From positions 1 to 33,895 of the IMG/VR virus record IMGVR_UViG_3300037189_016017: DNA of 33,895 bases; one strand, 5' to 3'. The DNA is from a virus. Below the pieces are notes generated by a model, which did not search any database, was not told where the DNA came from, and was given only the letters and a program-made list of their open reading frames with translations. Positions 7,220-13,506 of this stretch are shown here, in pieces; the stretch's first letter is position 1, and every line of letters begins with the position of its first letter. A program made the translations under genes and the position numbers.

Positions 7220-7993
7220 ATGGCAGAAGCATTCGTTTTAAGGGCGGTATCCATTCCCGAAATAAAAAAAGCAGGGTATGTACAGAAGCGCATAACCAAG
7301 TTAGACGCATCCTTAATCCGTACCGGCAAGAAGAAGCAGTTCATATTCTCTGATCCCGAACTGGGCAAGCAGAACAAAAAAGACTTCTTAGGATTTGTCA
7401 ACTGCCCAGTAACGAAACGAGTACTGCATGGCAATATCGTCAACGCTAAATTAAAAAGTGGATGGTACGCTCAGTTCTCCAGCAACTCTGAATGGGGGAA
7501 TTACGTCGCCTGCCGTGCCGGATACGTGGGTCAGTACATAGCCTTATACGAAGATTACTACGTCAACCAGTTTGGGATATCCGTGCCTAAAAGCTCAGAT
7601 ACGTCCCCCGTTCATGCTATGAGCCAGCCTATCACCAGCGTGGAGTTATGGGCTAAGATAGTCCGTATGGACGTAGTACGCATCCAAGATATTACAATAC
7701 AGGATTACTTAGATAACGGACTGGATATGCAGAAAGACTATTACGACAAAGTAATATTCCGGAACTATAAGTTTACAGAAACAATGAGGAAGCGGATTCA
7801 GTCAGGGTACTACGATAAAAAGAAACTGCCGGAACCTAAAGAGTGGTTGGACACGTATAAAGAATCGTTTGCCTCCTACTGGTCTAAAGGAAGGAAAGAA
7901 GTGTATTTGGGGTCTAATGACTGGGTGTGGAGAGCAGAGGTGCAAGCGTGCGTATTATTAATTCCGCCGACAAAAAGAATCAAAGAGGGGTGA
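7220..7993 (+). CDS. Hypothetical phage protein
   Basis: No family is firmly recognised. The 257-residue protein is soluble. Its C-terminal third (WLDTYKESFASYWSKG, then GSNDWVWRAEVQAC) loosely recalls phage ASCH/PUA-like proteins with a conserved NPWVW-type motif, but the match is from memory and weak. The last residues, IPPTKRIKEG, come from a junction-type repeat (7959-7980) that is non-coding in its other copy at 10181, so the coding end seems to have extended into the repeat. It lies between the PP-loop gene and a zinc-knuckle gene on the same strand. Confidence 0.65.
   Translation: MAEAFVLRAVSIPEIKKAGYVQKRITKLDASLIRTGKKKQFIFSDPELGKQNKKDFLGFVNCPVTKRVLHGNIVNAKLKSGWYAQFSSNSEWGNYVACRAGYVGQYIALYEDYYVNQFGISVPKSSDTSPVHAMSQPITSVELWAKIVRMDVVRIQDITIQDYLDNGLDMQKDYYDKVIFRNYKFTETMRKRIQSGYYDKKKLPEPKEWLDTYKESFASYWSKGRKEVYLGSNDWVWRAEVQACVLLIPPTKRIKEG
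7959..7980 (+). repeat. 22-base repeat, coding copy
   Basis: TAATTCCGCCGACAAAAAGA plus AT is identical to 10181-10202. Here it codes for part of the C-terminus of the upstream protein. Confidence 0.8.
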
Positions 7994-8003
7994 AAACACC
8001 TAA

Positions 8004-8032
8004 TCGAACAAAATAGGGGGCGGTATCGTAAA
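8004..8032 (+). repeat. GC-box leader element
   Basis: CGAACAAAATAGGGGGCGG, then TATCGTAAAAGAACC, then ATG (8039). The GGCGG-to-ATG distance is 15 bases. The same core occurs on the minus strand at 31487-31520. Confidence 0.7.
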
Positions 8033-8038
8033 AGAACC

Positions 8039-8182
8039 ATGTGGATTATTTGTCCTATATGCAAGGGGAAGAAAGACCCTTATTGCAAGTCTTGTAACAA
8101 CAAAGGGCTTCTTAACGCCCTAACGGGGAAACCCCCTGAATCAATAGCTTTCACCCCTAAAGAGAAGAAGAAAGATGCCTAA
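8039..8182 (+). CDS. Small zinc-knuckle protein, 47 residues
   Basis: The frame starts at ATG 8039, directly behind a GC-box leader element, and ends at TAA 8180. It codes for 47 residues. Two CxxC pairs, CPICKGKK (residues 5-12) and CKSCNNKG (16-23), are spaced as in a DnaJ-type or treble-clef zinc-binding module; a lysine-rich tail follows. The start is strongly supported by the leader, and the stop overlaps the methyltransferase start by eight bases, so the two are coupled. The role may be binding nucleic acid or a protein partner. Confidence 0.75.
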   Translation: MWIICPICKGKKDPYCKSCNNKGLLNALTGKPPESIAFTPKEKKKDA

Positions 8183-8789
8183 CATACAGTTTTTCAATAC
8201 CGATTGCGTGGAGTTTATGAAATCTTTACCCGATAATTACTACGACCTTTGCATAGTTGATCCGCCTTATGGGATGCCAAAAGGTAGCACGCACGGGAGA
8301 GGCAAATTAAAAAACAGAATTTTGAATAATGGAGGTCTTGAAAATTGGGATATTAAACCCGATTCCGAATATTTTGCAGAATTGAAAAGGATTTCTAAAA
8401 ATCAAATCATTTGGGGTGGCAATTACTTTCCGTTACCACCAACCAGATGTATTATTTGCTGGGATAAGGTGCAACCGTGGGAAAACTTTTCACAAGTAGA
8501 ATTAGCTTGGACTTCATTTGATAGCCCTGCACAACTTTACAGATATGATAATAGAACTGGCGATAAAATTCACCCTACTCAAAAGCCAATTAAACTTTAC
8601 CGCTGGCTTTTACAGAAGTACGCTAAGCAAGGGGATAAGATACTGGACACACACGGAGGGAGTATGAGTTCGGCCATTGCGTGCGACATGGAGGGCTTTG
8701 ATTTAGATATCTGCGAAATTGATTTAGATTATTTTGAAGCAGGCAAAAAGCGATTTGCAACGTACAAACAGCAACAACAATTATTCTAA
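8175..8789 (+). CDS. DNA methyltransferase, N6-adenine or N4-cytosine, beta-type
   Basis: Transfers a methyl group from S-adenosylmethionine to an exocyclic amino group in DNA. The catalytic motif DPPY is at residues 29-32, preceded by FFNTDCVEFM. The SAM-binding region, LDTHGGSMSSAIA, lies in the C-terminal half (about 160-172), in the DPPY-first order of beta-class enzymes. HPTQKP (about 137-142) is also typical of this class. The 204-residue length suggests a small enzyme with little room for a separate target-recognition domain. It probably protects phage DNA from host restriction. Adenine or cytosine specificity cannot be told from sequence. The start overlaps the previous gene; DnaB follows after two bases. 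Confidence 0.88.
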   Translation: MPNIQFFNTDCVEFMKSLPDNYYDLCIVDPPYGMPKGSTHGRGKLKNRILNNGGLENWDIKPDSEYFAELKRISKNQIIWGGNYFPLPPTRCIICWDKVQPWENFSQVELAWTSFDSPAQLYRYDNRTGDKIHPTQKPIKLYRWLLQKYAKQGDKILDTHGGSMSSAIACDMEGFDLDICEIDLDYFEAGKKRFATYKQQQQLF

Positions 8790-8791
8790 AG

Positions 8792-10183
8792 ATGCTCCTA
8801 ACTAAAGGCGACCCACATAATGAGAAGTTAGAAGAAACAGCGATAGGGATATTTATCTCGGAGGCTGGCACCTTTAAAAAGAACTATGCCTCCTTAAACG
8901 AAGGCTTATTCCATACGCTGAGGCTAAAGAAGATTTACACTGCCTTACAATCCCTGTACAATGCAGACGCTCCTATTGACAAGCTATCCGTAATTGACCA
9001 GCTACGCAAGCAAGGGGACTTGGAATACGTAAGTATGTCCTACGTTACTTTTTTAGAGTATAGCCCTGTTCAGTCTGGGAGTATCGAATACTCTATCCAA
9101 CTGCTAAAAGAGTGGCAGATAAAAAGGGAATCCTACCAGTTCTCCCTTGAGCTAAACCAGAATAGTGCATCCGACACCTATGACCCCTTAGAGTTAATTG
9201 AGCGAATTGAATCATTTCACAAGAAGCTAAATGATATCCTGACAACGGGGAGTATGAGTGGCGTTAAGACGCTCAAGCAGGTGTATATAGAAACCGCCGT
9301 CTATTTGAATAAAATAGCCTTATCCAAGGAGGGTATGATGGGGGTGTCAACGGGATATCCAGAACTGGATGCTGCGTTGGCAGGATGGAAAAAGGGGGAT
9401 TTGGTTGTTATTGCTGGACGACCAGGCATGGGTAAAACCGCCTTTACGGTTAATTCATTGTATAGGGCGGCGGTATTCTATAAAAAGAAAGTTCTCTTCG
9501 TATCCTTAGAAATGTCCAACGAGCAAATAGGAGTAAGACAAATCTCCATGCAAACGGGCATCAACAGCAAAACATTACAGCTCCCCAAGCAAATAACAAC
9601 CCAGGAGTGGCAGAGAATACAACGGGGAGAAGCCGGAAGCGGTCAGGAGAACTTCTTAATCTACACCCCTAAGCACAGTAACCCTTCCGTGCTAATGGCT
9701 GAAATACGTTCCCTTGTCCATAAGCACGGAATCGAAGCCGTGGCAGTTGACTACTTACAGCTCCTTTCTTTCTCAAGCAAGAAAAGTACGACAGATGCTA
9801 TTGGAGAAGCAACTAAGGGATTCAAGAATTTGGCAAAAGAACTGGAAGTCCCTATCTTGCTTCTTTCCCAGCTCAACAGAAACAATGAGGAACGTACCGA
9901 CAAAGAACCTAAGTTATCAGACCTCAGAGCTTCAGGAGATATTGAACAAGATGCGGATACCGTTCTTATGTTGCACCGCCCCGAATATTATAAAATAGAC
10001 GCTTTCATGGATTCCGGAGAATCAACGAAGGGGATAGCCCAAGTGCTAATCCGTAAAGGAAGGCAAAGCGGTACGGGAGAAGTAAGGCTCAACTGGCAAG
10101 AAACCAATACAGTGTTCTATGGACAAGGAGAAACATCAAGTGTGTACTACCAACCAGGAGGCGAGAGTGAAATCCCATTCTAA
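8792..10183 (+). CDS. dnaB: Replicative DNA helicase, DnaB family
   Basis: Hexameric replicative helicase that unwinds DNA at the phage fork. The protein has 463 residues, the usual DnaB length. The N-terminal helical domain (about residues 1-110) is followed by a linker and a RecA-like domain. Walker A, AGRPGMGKTAF, lies at about residues 208-218. Walker B is in AVDYLQLL near 318, and a DnaB-type segment LSQLNR near 355. SDLRASGDIEQDADTVLMLHR (from about 370) is also typical. No primase or loader is recognised nearby. The gene follows the methyltransferase after two bases and is followed by the repeat at 10181. Confidence 0.95.
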   Translation: MLLTKGDPHNEKLEETAIGIFISEAGTFKKNYASLNEGLFHTLRLKKIYTALQSLYNADAPIDKLSVIDQLRKQGDLEYVSMSYVTFLEYSPVQSGSIEYSIQLLKEWQIKRESYQFSLELNQNSASDTYDPLELIERIESFHKKLNDILTTGSMSGVKTLKQVYIETAVYLNKIALSKEGMMGVSTGYPELDAALAGWKKGDLVVIAGRPGMGKTAFTVNSLYRAAVFYKKKVLFVSLEMSNEQIGVRQISMQTGINSKTLQLPKQITTQEWQRIQRGEAGSGQENFLIYTPKHSNPSVLMAEIRSLVHKHGIEAVAVDYLQLLSFSSKKSTTDAIGEATKGFKNLAKELEVPILLLSQLNRNNEERTDKEPKLSDLRASGDIEQDADTVLMLHRPEYYKIDAFMDSGESTKGIAQVLIRKGRQSGTGEVRLNWQETNTVFYGQGETSSVYYQPGGESEIPF

Positions 10184-10202
10184 TTCCGCCGACAAAAAGA
10201 AT
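10181..10202 (+). repeat. 22-base repeat, non-coding copy
   Basis: TAATTCCGCCGACAAAAAGA plus AT is identical to 7959-7980. It begins on the stop codon of dnaB and is followed by GCGGGTTTTGATTATATG leading into the next gene. Confidence 0.8.
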
Positions 10203-10222
10203 GGATTGCGGGTTTTGATTAT

Positions 10223-11143
10223 ATGAAACATATCGGGTTGTTTGAAGGGATAGGAGGTTTTTCATTGGCGGCACGTTGGATGGGATGGGAAACCGTTGCC
10301 TGGTGCGAATGGAATGAATTTGGACAAAAGGTTTTAAGACATCACTTCCCGGAAGCGGAAGGATTTGGAGATATAACAAAAACAGATTTTACAAAATATG
10401 CAAACAGAATTGATATACTCACAGGAGGATTTCCCTGCCAACCTTACTCACTTGCAGGAAAGCGAAAAGGAAAAGAAGATGACCGCCACCTCTGGCCGGA
10501 AATGCTTAGAGCAATTAGAGAAATTCGACCAAGTTGGGTTGTGGGCGAAAACGTTTTCGGCCTTATTAATTGGAATGGAGGGATGGTATTCGACGAAGCG
10601 CAAACTGACTTGGAAGCTGAAGGGTACGAAGTCTGGGCGTATGTATTGCCAGCTTGTGCCGTTAACGCACCGCACAAAAGAGAGCGAATTTGGTTTGTTG
10701 CCTACCGTAACAAGTGTACAAAGGGATCATCCGGAAAGAGTAGAGAAATTAAAAGCATCGGGGCCAAAACAATGATGAGCAGGAACAACGGAGAGGAGAG
10801 GCCAAACAGTATAATAGATCACATGAATTTTTACGGAATTCTACCAACTCCAACAGGAATGGACGCAACGAATGCCACAGCAAACATGAAAAGCAGCCAA
10901 GTGAAACAGGGGAGTATGCACTCAATGACTTTAACGAGGTTACTATGCACCCCAACGGCACAAGCGAGCAGAGGGAATACATCGGACAAACGAGGAAAAG
11001 GCAATTTGACGGACCAGATAGCAGAAATGGAATTAACAACTGGGAAAACTTCCCAACTCAATCCCCGATTTGTGGCGGAAATGATGGGCTTCCCGCCGAA
11101 TTGGACGGAATTACCTTTCCAAAATGGAGAAACGAAAGTATAA
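10223..11143 (+). CDS. C5 cytosine DNA methyltransferase, frame shifted in its C-terminal half
   Basis: Methylates cytosine at carbon 5. Motif I, FEGIGGFS, is at residues 7-14; motif IV, GGFPCQPYS, has the catalytic Cys at 72; ENV follows near 112; and a motif VIII-like NAPHKRERIWFVA ends near 158. Beyond this, the frame changes character: residues from about 180 (GAKTMMSRNN, later LNPRFVAEMMGFPPNWTELPF) look like the end of a different methyltransferase-related protein. The expected motif X (GNAIVPQVA) is instead in the frame ending at 11271. Adding one G to the GGGG at 10760-10763 would join the motif I-VIII part to motif X as a 349-residue enzyme. That enzyme would end in an ATGA overlap with the next gene. 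Confidence 0.85.
   Translation: MKHIGLFEGIGGFSLAARWMGWETVAWCEWNEFGQKVLRHHFPEAEGFGDITKTDFTKYANRIDILTGGFPCQPYSLAGKRKGKEDDRHLWPEMLRAIREIRPSWVVGENVFGLINWNGGMVFDEAQTDLEAEGYEVWAYVLPACAVNAPHKRERIWFVAYRNKCTKGSSGKSREIKSIGAKTMMSRNNGEERPNSIIDHMNFYGILPTPTGMDATNATANMKSSQVKQGSMHSMTLTRLLCTPTAQASRGNTSDKRGKGNLTDQIAEMELTTGKTSQLNPRFVAEMMGFPPNWTELPFQNGETKV
10398..10775 (+). CDS. Nested overlapping frame, methyltransferase-associated protein (N-terminal part)
   Basis: A second frame inside the C5 methyltransferase gene reads for 125 codons. Its sequence is not random in appearance: SALLIGMEGWYSTKRKLTWK, then LVPLTHRTKESEFGLLPTVT, resembles stand-alone phage proteins that I recall next to C5 methyltransferases. 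Their usual ending contains MGFPxxWT, which here occurs in the 10223 frame (residues 285-300). With one extra G at 10760-10763 the frame would run from 10398 to 11143 as a 248-residue protein. Similarity is from memory, so an out-of-frame artefact is not excluded. Confidence 0.45.
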   Translation: MQTELIYSQEDFPANLTHLQESEKEKKMTATSGRKCLEQLEKFDQVGLWAKTFSALLIGMEGWYSTKRKLTWKLKGTKSGRMYCQLVPLTHRTKESEFGLLPTVTSVQRDHPERVEKLKASGPKQ

Positions 11144-11271
11144 AAGCTTATGGGAACGCAATTGTTCCACAAGTAGCATTTCAGATTTTTAAAGCTATTG
11201 AGCGAATGAATGTTAACCACAAACCTGTAATCGAACAAAAAGAGGGGCGGGTTCGTACAAAGAGAAAATGA
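10945..11271 (+). CDS. C-terminal part of C5 methyltransferase in shifted frame (motif X)
   Basis: This frame is open from 10753 and holds NWENFPTQSPICGGNDGLP, then FPKWRNESIKAYGNAIVPQV and AFQIFKAIE. The segment GNAIVPQVA is motif X of C5 methyltransferases, which packs on the SAM site and is missing from the main frame. The first methionine is at 10945, but this is probably not an independent start; the segment more likely belongs to the 10223 gene across a one-base frameshift. The tail EQKEGRVRTKRK is encoded by a GC-box element. The stop overlaps the next ATG (ATGA at 11268), which supports this frame as the true gene end. Confidence 0.6.
   Translation: MHPNGTSEQREYIGQTRKRQFDGPDSRNGINNWENFPTQSPICGGNDGLPAELDGITFPKWRNESIKAYGNAIVPQVAFQIFKAIERMNVNHKPVIEQKEGRVRTKRK
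11232..11260 (+). repeat. GC-box leader element inside gene end
   Basis: CGAACAAAAAGAGGGGCGGG then TTCGTACAAAGAGAAA precede the ATG at 11268. It codes at the same time for the tail of the methyltransferase frame. Confidence 0.65.
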
Positions 11272-11576
11272 AAAGATACTTCATCACCTTATTAAAAAAG
11301 ATTTTCTGGCACTGGCAAATCTTCCAGAAGTACCAGAGCATAGCCCGCAACCACGACCATTGGGTTTTGTTAATCGTTTCCCAGAAGGATGCCGCCAAGC
11401 TGATGGAGGAAGAGCCTCAAGCGATTAGTGTTGGTGTAATGAACAACATGAGTTCGCCAATACAAATGGAATTGTACCGAACCATGATTGAAACTACACG
11501 GGAGATAAAAAGAAAAGAGGTCGAAAAAATCCTGACAAACCTGCATTTGAACAAAAATGAGGGCGGGATACAATGA
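11268..11576 (+). CDS. Hypothetical protein, 102 residues
   Basis: No family is recognised. The N-terminus (MKRYFITLLKKIFWHWQIFQ) is basic and aromatic, amphipathic rather than clearly membrane-spanning. The C-terminal half (residues 60-95) is a charged helix that could form a coiled coil. Its ATG follows a GC-box leader and overlaps the previous stop as ATGA. The last residues, NKNEGGIQ, are encoded by another GC-box element, and its stop overlaps the next start as ATGA. The gene belongs to a coupled string after the methyltransferase. Confidence 0.65.
   Translation: MKRYFITLLKKIFWHWQIFQKYQSIARNHDHWVLLIVSQKDAAKLMEEEPQAISVGVMNNMSSPIQMELYRTMIETTREIKRKEVEKILTNLHLNKNEGGIQ
11549..11572 (+). repeat. 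GC-box element at gene overlap
   Basis: GAACAAAAATGAGGGCGGG then ATACA precede the ATG at 11573. It lies wholly in the coding end of the upstream gene. Confidence 0.6.
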
Positions 11577-11950
11577 AGAAGAAAGAAAAGAACCCTGATA
11601 TTCCCAGCATGACTTTATATGCTAAAGGAACAGTAGAGGTACGTTCTCATAATAAAAGCATTGTTCTTTGCCCTACCAAAGCGGGCGAAGAGTTTATGTA
11701 CACTGTCCAACTGAAGAGGGTCGCCAGAGAAGATGCCTACAAGCCAGCGTGCAGACACGAAGTGCTGAGAGATATTGTCAGGGAAACGACGATAGGGCTA
11801 ACGGAAGCGTCCATAGAACGCCTGTTTGTAGCCCATATATTGTCCAAATACGGGGAAACGCAAGCCAAATTTGCGGCAATGTTTGTACAAACATTGAAAT
11901 ATTCCAATGAGGGGTATCCAGAATCCCAAGGGTCAGAAAAAAATAAATGA
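11573..11950 (+). CDS. Hypothetical protein, 125 residues
   Basis: No family is recognised. The N-terminal half (residues 10-55) looks like strands with a basic patch (MYTVQLKRVARED). The second half is helical (SIERLFVAHILSKYG, then AKFAAMFVQTLKY) and ends in a hydrophilic tail. No membrane segment or metal motif is seen. It is coupled to the preceding gene by ATGA and followed after 15 bases by a strong GC-box hairpin (11966-11989). Confidence 0.65.
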   Translation: MKKKEKNPDIPSMTLYAKGTVEVRSHNKSIVLCPTKAGEEFMYTVQLKRVAREDAYKPACRHEVLRDIVRETTIGLTEASIERLFVAHILSKYGETQAKFAAMFVQTLKYSNEGYPESQGSEKNK

Positions 11951-11965
11951 AATTAACTAAGAAAA

Positions 11966-11989
11966 CCCCGAAATGATTGATTTTCGGGG
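11966..11989 (+). repeat. GC-box hairpin element
   Basis: CCCCGAAA (11966-11973) pairs with TTTCGGGG (11982-11989) and is followed by CGGTTGCAG. The inner part repeats the AATGATTGATTTT string seen at 4119, 5662 and 31530. Confidence 0.65.
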
Positions 11990-12153
11990 CGGTTGCAGAA
12001 CCAGAAAAGAAAGAAGAACACCAAGAGCCAGAACCAGCCACACCTCAACCCTTCTCCATAACAGAAGCCAGGTGGGACGCAACCCAACGAAACATAAACA
12101 CGCTCTACGCAGAGATACAGAAAATAAACGAAAGCCTCAGAGGCATTAAGTAA
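11977..12153 (+). CDS. Small hypothetical protein with TTG start or remnant of a longer gene
   Basis: No ATG exists in this frame. The possible TTG start at 11977 gives 58 residues ending at TAA 12151. The first part is a low-complexity Glu/Pro linker (AEPEKKEEHQEPEPATPQ), followed by a plausible amphipathic helix, FSITEARWDATQRN, and LYAEIQKINESLRGIK. This reads like the coiled-coil end of a real protein. Either translation starts at TTG within the GC-box hairpin, or the gene lost its 5' part. Confidence is moderate because the start is unusual. Confidence 0.45.
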   Translation: MIFGAVAEPEKKEEHQEPEPATPQPFSITEARWDATQRNINTLYAEIQKINESLRGIK

Positions 12154-12196
12154 AGACTAACCCAAGCGAGTTCGCATTTACGGGTATTATCAGTGG

Positions 12197-12218
12197 AAGG
12201 GGAGAGCAATCTCCCCTT
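12197..12218 (+). terminator. Rho-independent terminator-like hairpin
   Basis: AAGGGGAG (12197-12204) pairs perfectly with CTCCCCTT (12211-12218) around AGCAAT, followed by AGCCTTTTAT. It lies 43 bases after the last rightward gene and probably ends that operon. Confidence 0.65.
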
Positions 12219-12587
12219 AGCCTTTTATATTGATTCCGGAGCCGGTAGAGTCGAATCGAAAAACGAGCAGGAATAAACCTACCAGAAATGGCAGAATGGA
12301 TTTAAGGCTATCCAAAATCCAAACAGCAATGCCACCATTTAAGAGAACCGCCACTATCTACCCAACACCAAACGCATATAATACCTATCCCATCCAATAA
12401 CAAGAATCCAATACAACCAAGCCAATTCCATAGAACACTATAAAATCCAATACCACCAAAAAAATCGTGACTAAGGTACCGATATATTAAAACCACCCCC
12501 ACCCTAAAGCTGTTTATCTTGAAAAACCATTTTTTTTTGCCGTTTTGCCAGAAAAAATAGATTCCTTTTTTGTTTTTTTTGTGCGCT

Positions 12588-12606
12588 GATTATCAATGAG
12601 TTACAA
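12588..12606 (+). repeat. Direct repeat, left copy
   Basis: GATTATCAATGAGTTACAA matches 12987-13005 at 16 of 19 positions. The pair flanks the AT-rich, skew-reversal region. Confidence 0.5.
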
Positions 12607-12642
12607 GTCTACTTAACATAATATAAATTATAGGACAAAAAC

Positions 12643-12741
12643 ATGATCCACTGGTTGAGCAGGGCAATTCCTGAAGCTGCACCGGTTGATCCTGTAAAGG
12701 GCTCGCTATATATATACTTTACTATACTCTATATTCTATGA
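12643..12741 (+). CDS. Possible small peptide, 32 residues
   Basis: An ATG with an A-rich leader (AGGACAAAAACATG) opens a 32-codon frame. Its first part is mixed (MIHWLSRAIPEAAPVD) and its end hydrophobic and aromatic (YIYFTILYIL), partly because of the TATA repeats beneath. It could be a small membrane peptide or chance. Confidence 0.2.
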   Translation: MIHWLSRAIPEAAPVDPVKGSLYIYFTILYIL

Positions 12742-12986
12742 TGAAATATGATGATGCTTAGGTGCGAAACATTCCTAAGTAAGAATTATTTTTATCTAAT
12801 AGTCTTTGTTATCTGTGGTTGTGTGGTGGGGGTATTTTGGTTGTTTTGCACGGTTTTAGGGTTTGTGAGGTATATTATTATAGTAGTTATATACTGTTTG
12901 CTGGAGCGGGGATTTTAGGCTAAAAATGGGTAACGAATAGATATTCGATATAATTTTTCCCGTTCGTGGTATAATTTTATTATATT

Positions 12987-13005
12987 GATTCTCAAGGGGT
13001 TACAA
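12987..13005 (+). repeat. Direct repeat, right copy
   Basis: GATTCTCAAGGGGTTACAA is related to 12588-12606. It lies 91 bases before the ATG of the gene at 13097. Confidence 0.5.
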
Positions 13006-13023
13006 AAAAGGTTAAAATATTTG

Positions 13024-13050
13024 TTCTATATTTTGCCGTAAAATGTAGAA
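13024..13050 (+). promoter_or_regulatory. Inverted repeat upstream of ArdC-like gene
   Basis: TTCTATATTTT pairs with AAAATGTAGAA around GCCGT, 11 pairs with one wobble. The dyad lies 46 bases before the start at 13097 and could be an operator or an mRNA hairpin. Confidence 0.4.
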
Positions 13051-13096
13051 CGTATTAAAAAGTTTCTTAATGTTGCATAAGATTTAAAACGAAAAA

Positions 13097-13426
13097 ATGC
13101 CAATTACAAAACGGCTAAGCGAACGGATTAACGATGAGACTTACAAAGCTTTAGTAAGTCAGGGTATCAAAGGGAATGAGGCGTTAATACTCATATACCA
13201 AGAGGAGACAGGGGCGAACGTCTTTAAAACGTTTATACAGTGGAAAGCAGAAGGAATGATGGTAAAAAAAGGTTCTGAAGGGTTCCCTGTGTTTTCCCGT
13301 TCAATAGGTAAGATCAAGGAGGAACAAGGGAAAGAGACTAAAGAAGGAGAAAATAGAATGTTTCGTACTGCTTACTTGTTTAATGAGTTACAAGTGGAGC
13401 CTTTGAATGTTAGGGAACCGGCCTAA
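13097..13426 (+). CDS. ArdC-like N-terminal-domain protein
   Basis: The central part (FKTFIQWKAEGMMVKKGSEG, then FPVFSRSIGKI and FRTAYLFNEL) follows the pattern of the N-terminal ssDNA-binding domain of ArdC antirestriction proteins: a threonine-containing helix, an aligned VKKG, a strand and a terminal FN. The protein has only 109 residues, so the metalloprotease-like C-terminal domain of full ArdC is absent. It would act by binding single-stranded DNA, perhaps shielding it from restriction. It is the first gene of the rightward cluster after the candidate origin. Confidence 0.55.
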   Translation: MPITKRLSERINDETYKALVSQGIKGNEALILIYQEETGANVFKTFIQWKAEGMMVKKGSEGFPVFSRSIGKIKEEQGKETKEGENRMFRTAYLFNELQVEPLNVREPA

Positions 13427-13439
13427 AAAATATTCAAAT

Positions 13440-13495
13440 GCGGGTTTTCTGGTGAAATATTAGGGTTCGATTCTCTTAAACCTGCCTAACATTTA
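13440..13495 (+). promoter_or_regulatory. tRNA-like leader element 1 (T-loop class)
   Basis: GCGGGTTT (13440-13447) pairs with AAACCTGC (13478-13485). Between them lie a linker containing TGGT and the hairpin AGGG-TTCGATT-CTCT, whose loop matches the tRNA T-loop pattern. CTAACATTTA (13486-13495) follows directly, then 11 bases and ATG. Confidence 0.65.
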
Positions 13496-13506
13496 TTTAC
13501 AACAAA

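Larger units (their letters stand above)
12219..13096. other. Long non-coding region with GC-skew reversal, candidate replication origin
   Basis: From 12301 to 12480 I count about 54 C and 15 G on this strand. From 12781 to 12960 I count about 47 G and 13 C. The switch falls in the AT-rich stretch between. Within it are T runs (12531-12580), TATA repeats (12709-12735), CTTAGG/CCTAAG (12757-12779), CGAATA-GA-TATTCG (12934-12947) and two related 19-base direct repeats (12588 and 12987). No convincing gene of more than 40 codons is present. These are features of many origins, but no initiator-binding site is recognised. Confidence 0.45.

Noticed and set aside
7141-7443. Minus-strand frame of 100 codons opposite the 7220 gene
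   Set aside because: A shadow of a better-supported rightward gene, and it crosses a junction repeat.
10444-10677. Minus-strand frames opposite the methyltransferase
   Set aside because: No motif or leader, and already two convincing frames lie on the plus strand.
12308-12502. Minus-strand frame of 64 codons rich in Gly, Trp and Cys
   Set aside because: The composition follows from the G/T-rich minus strand of the skewed region; no leader or similarity is seen.
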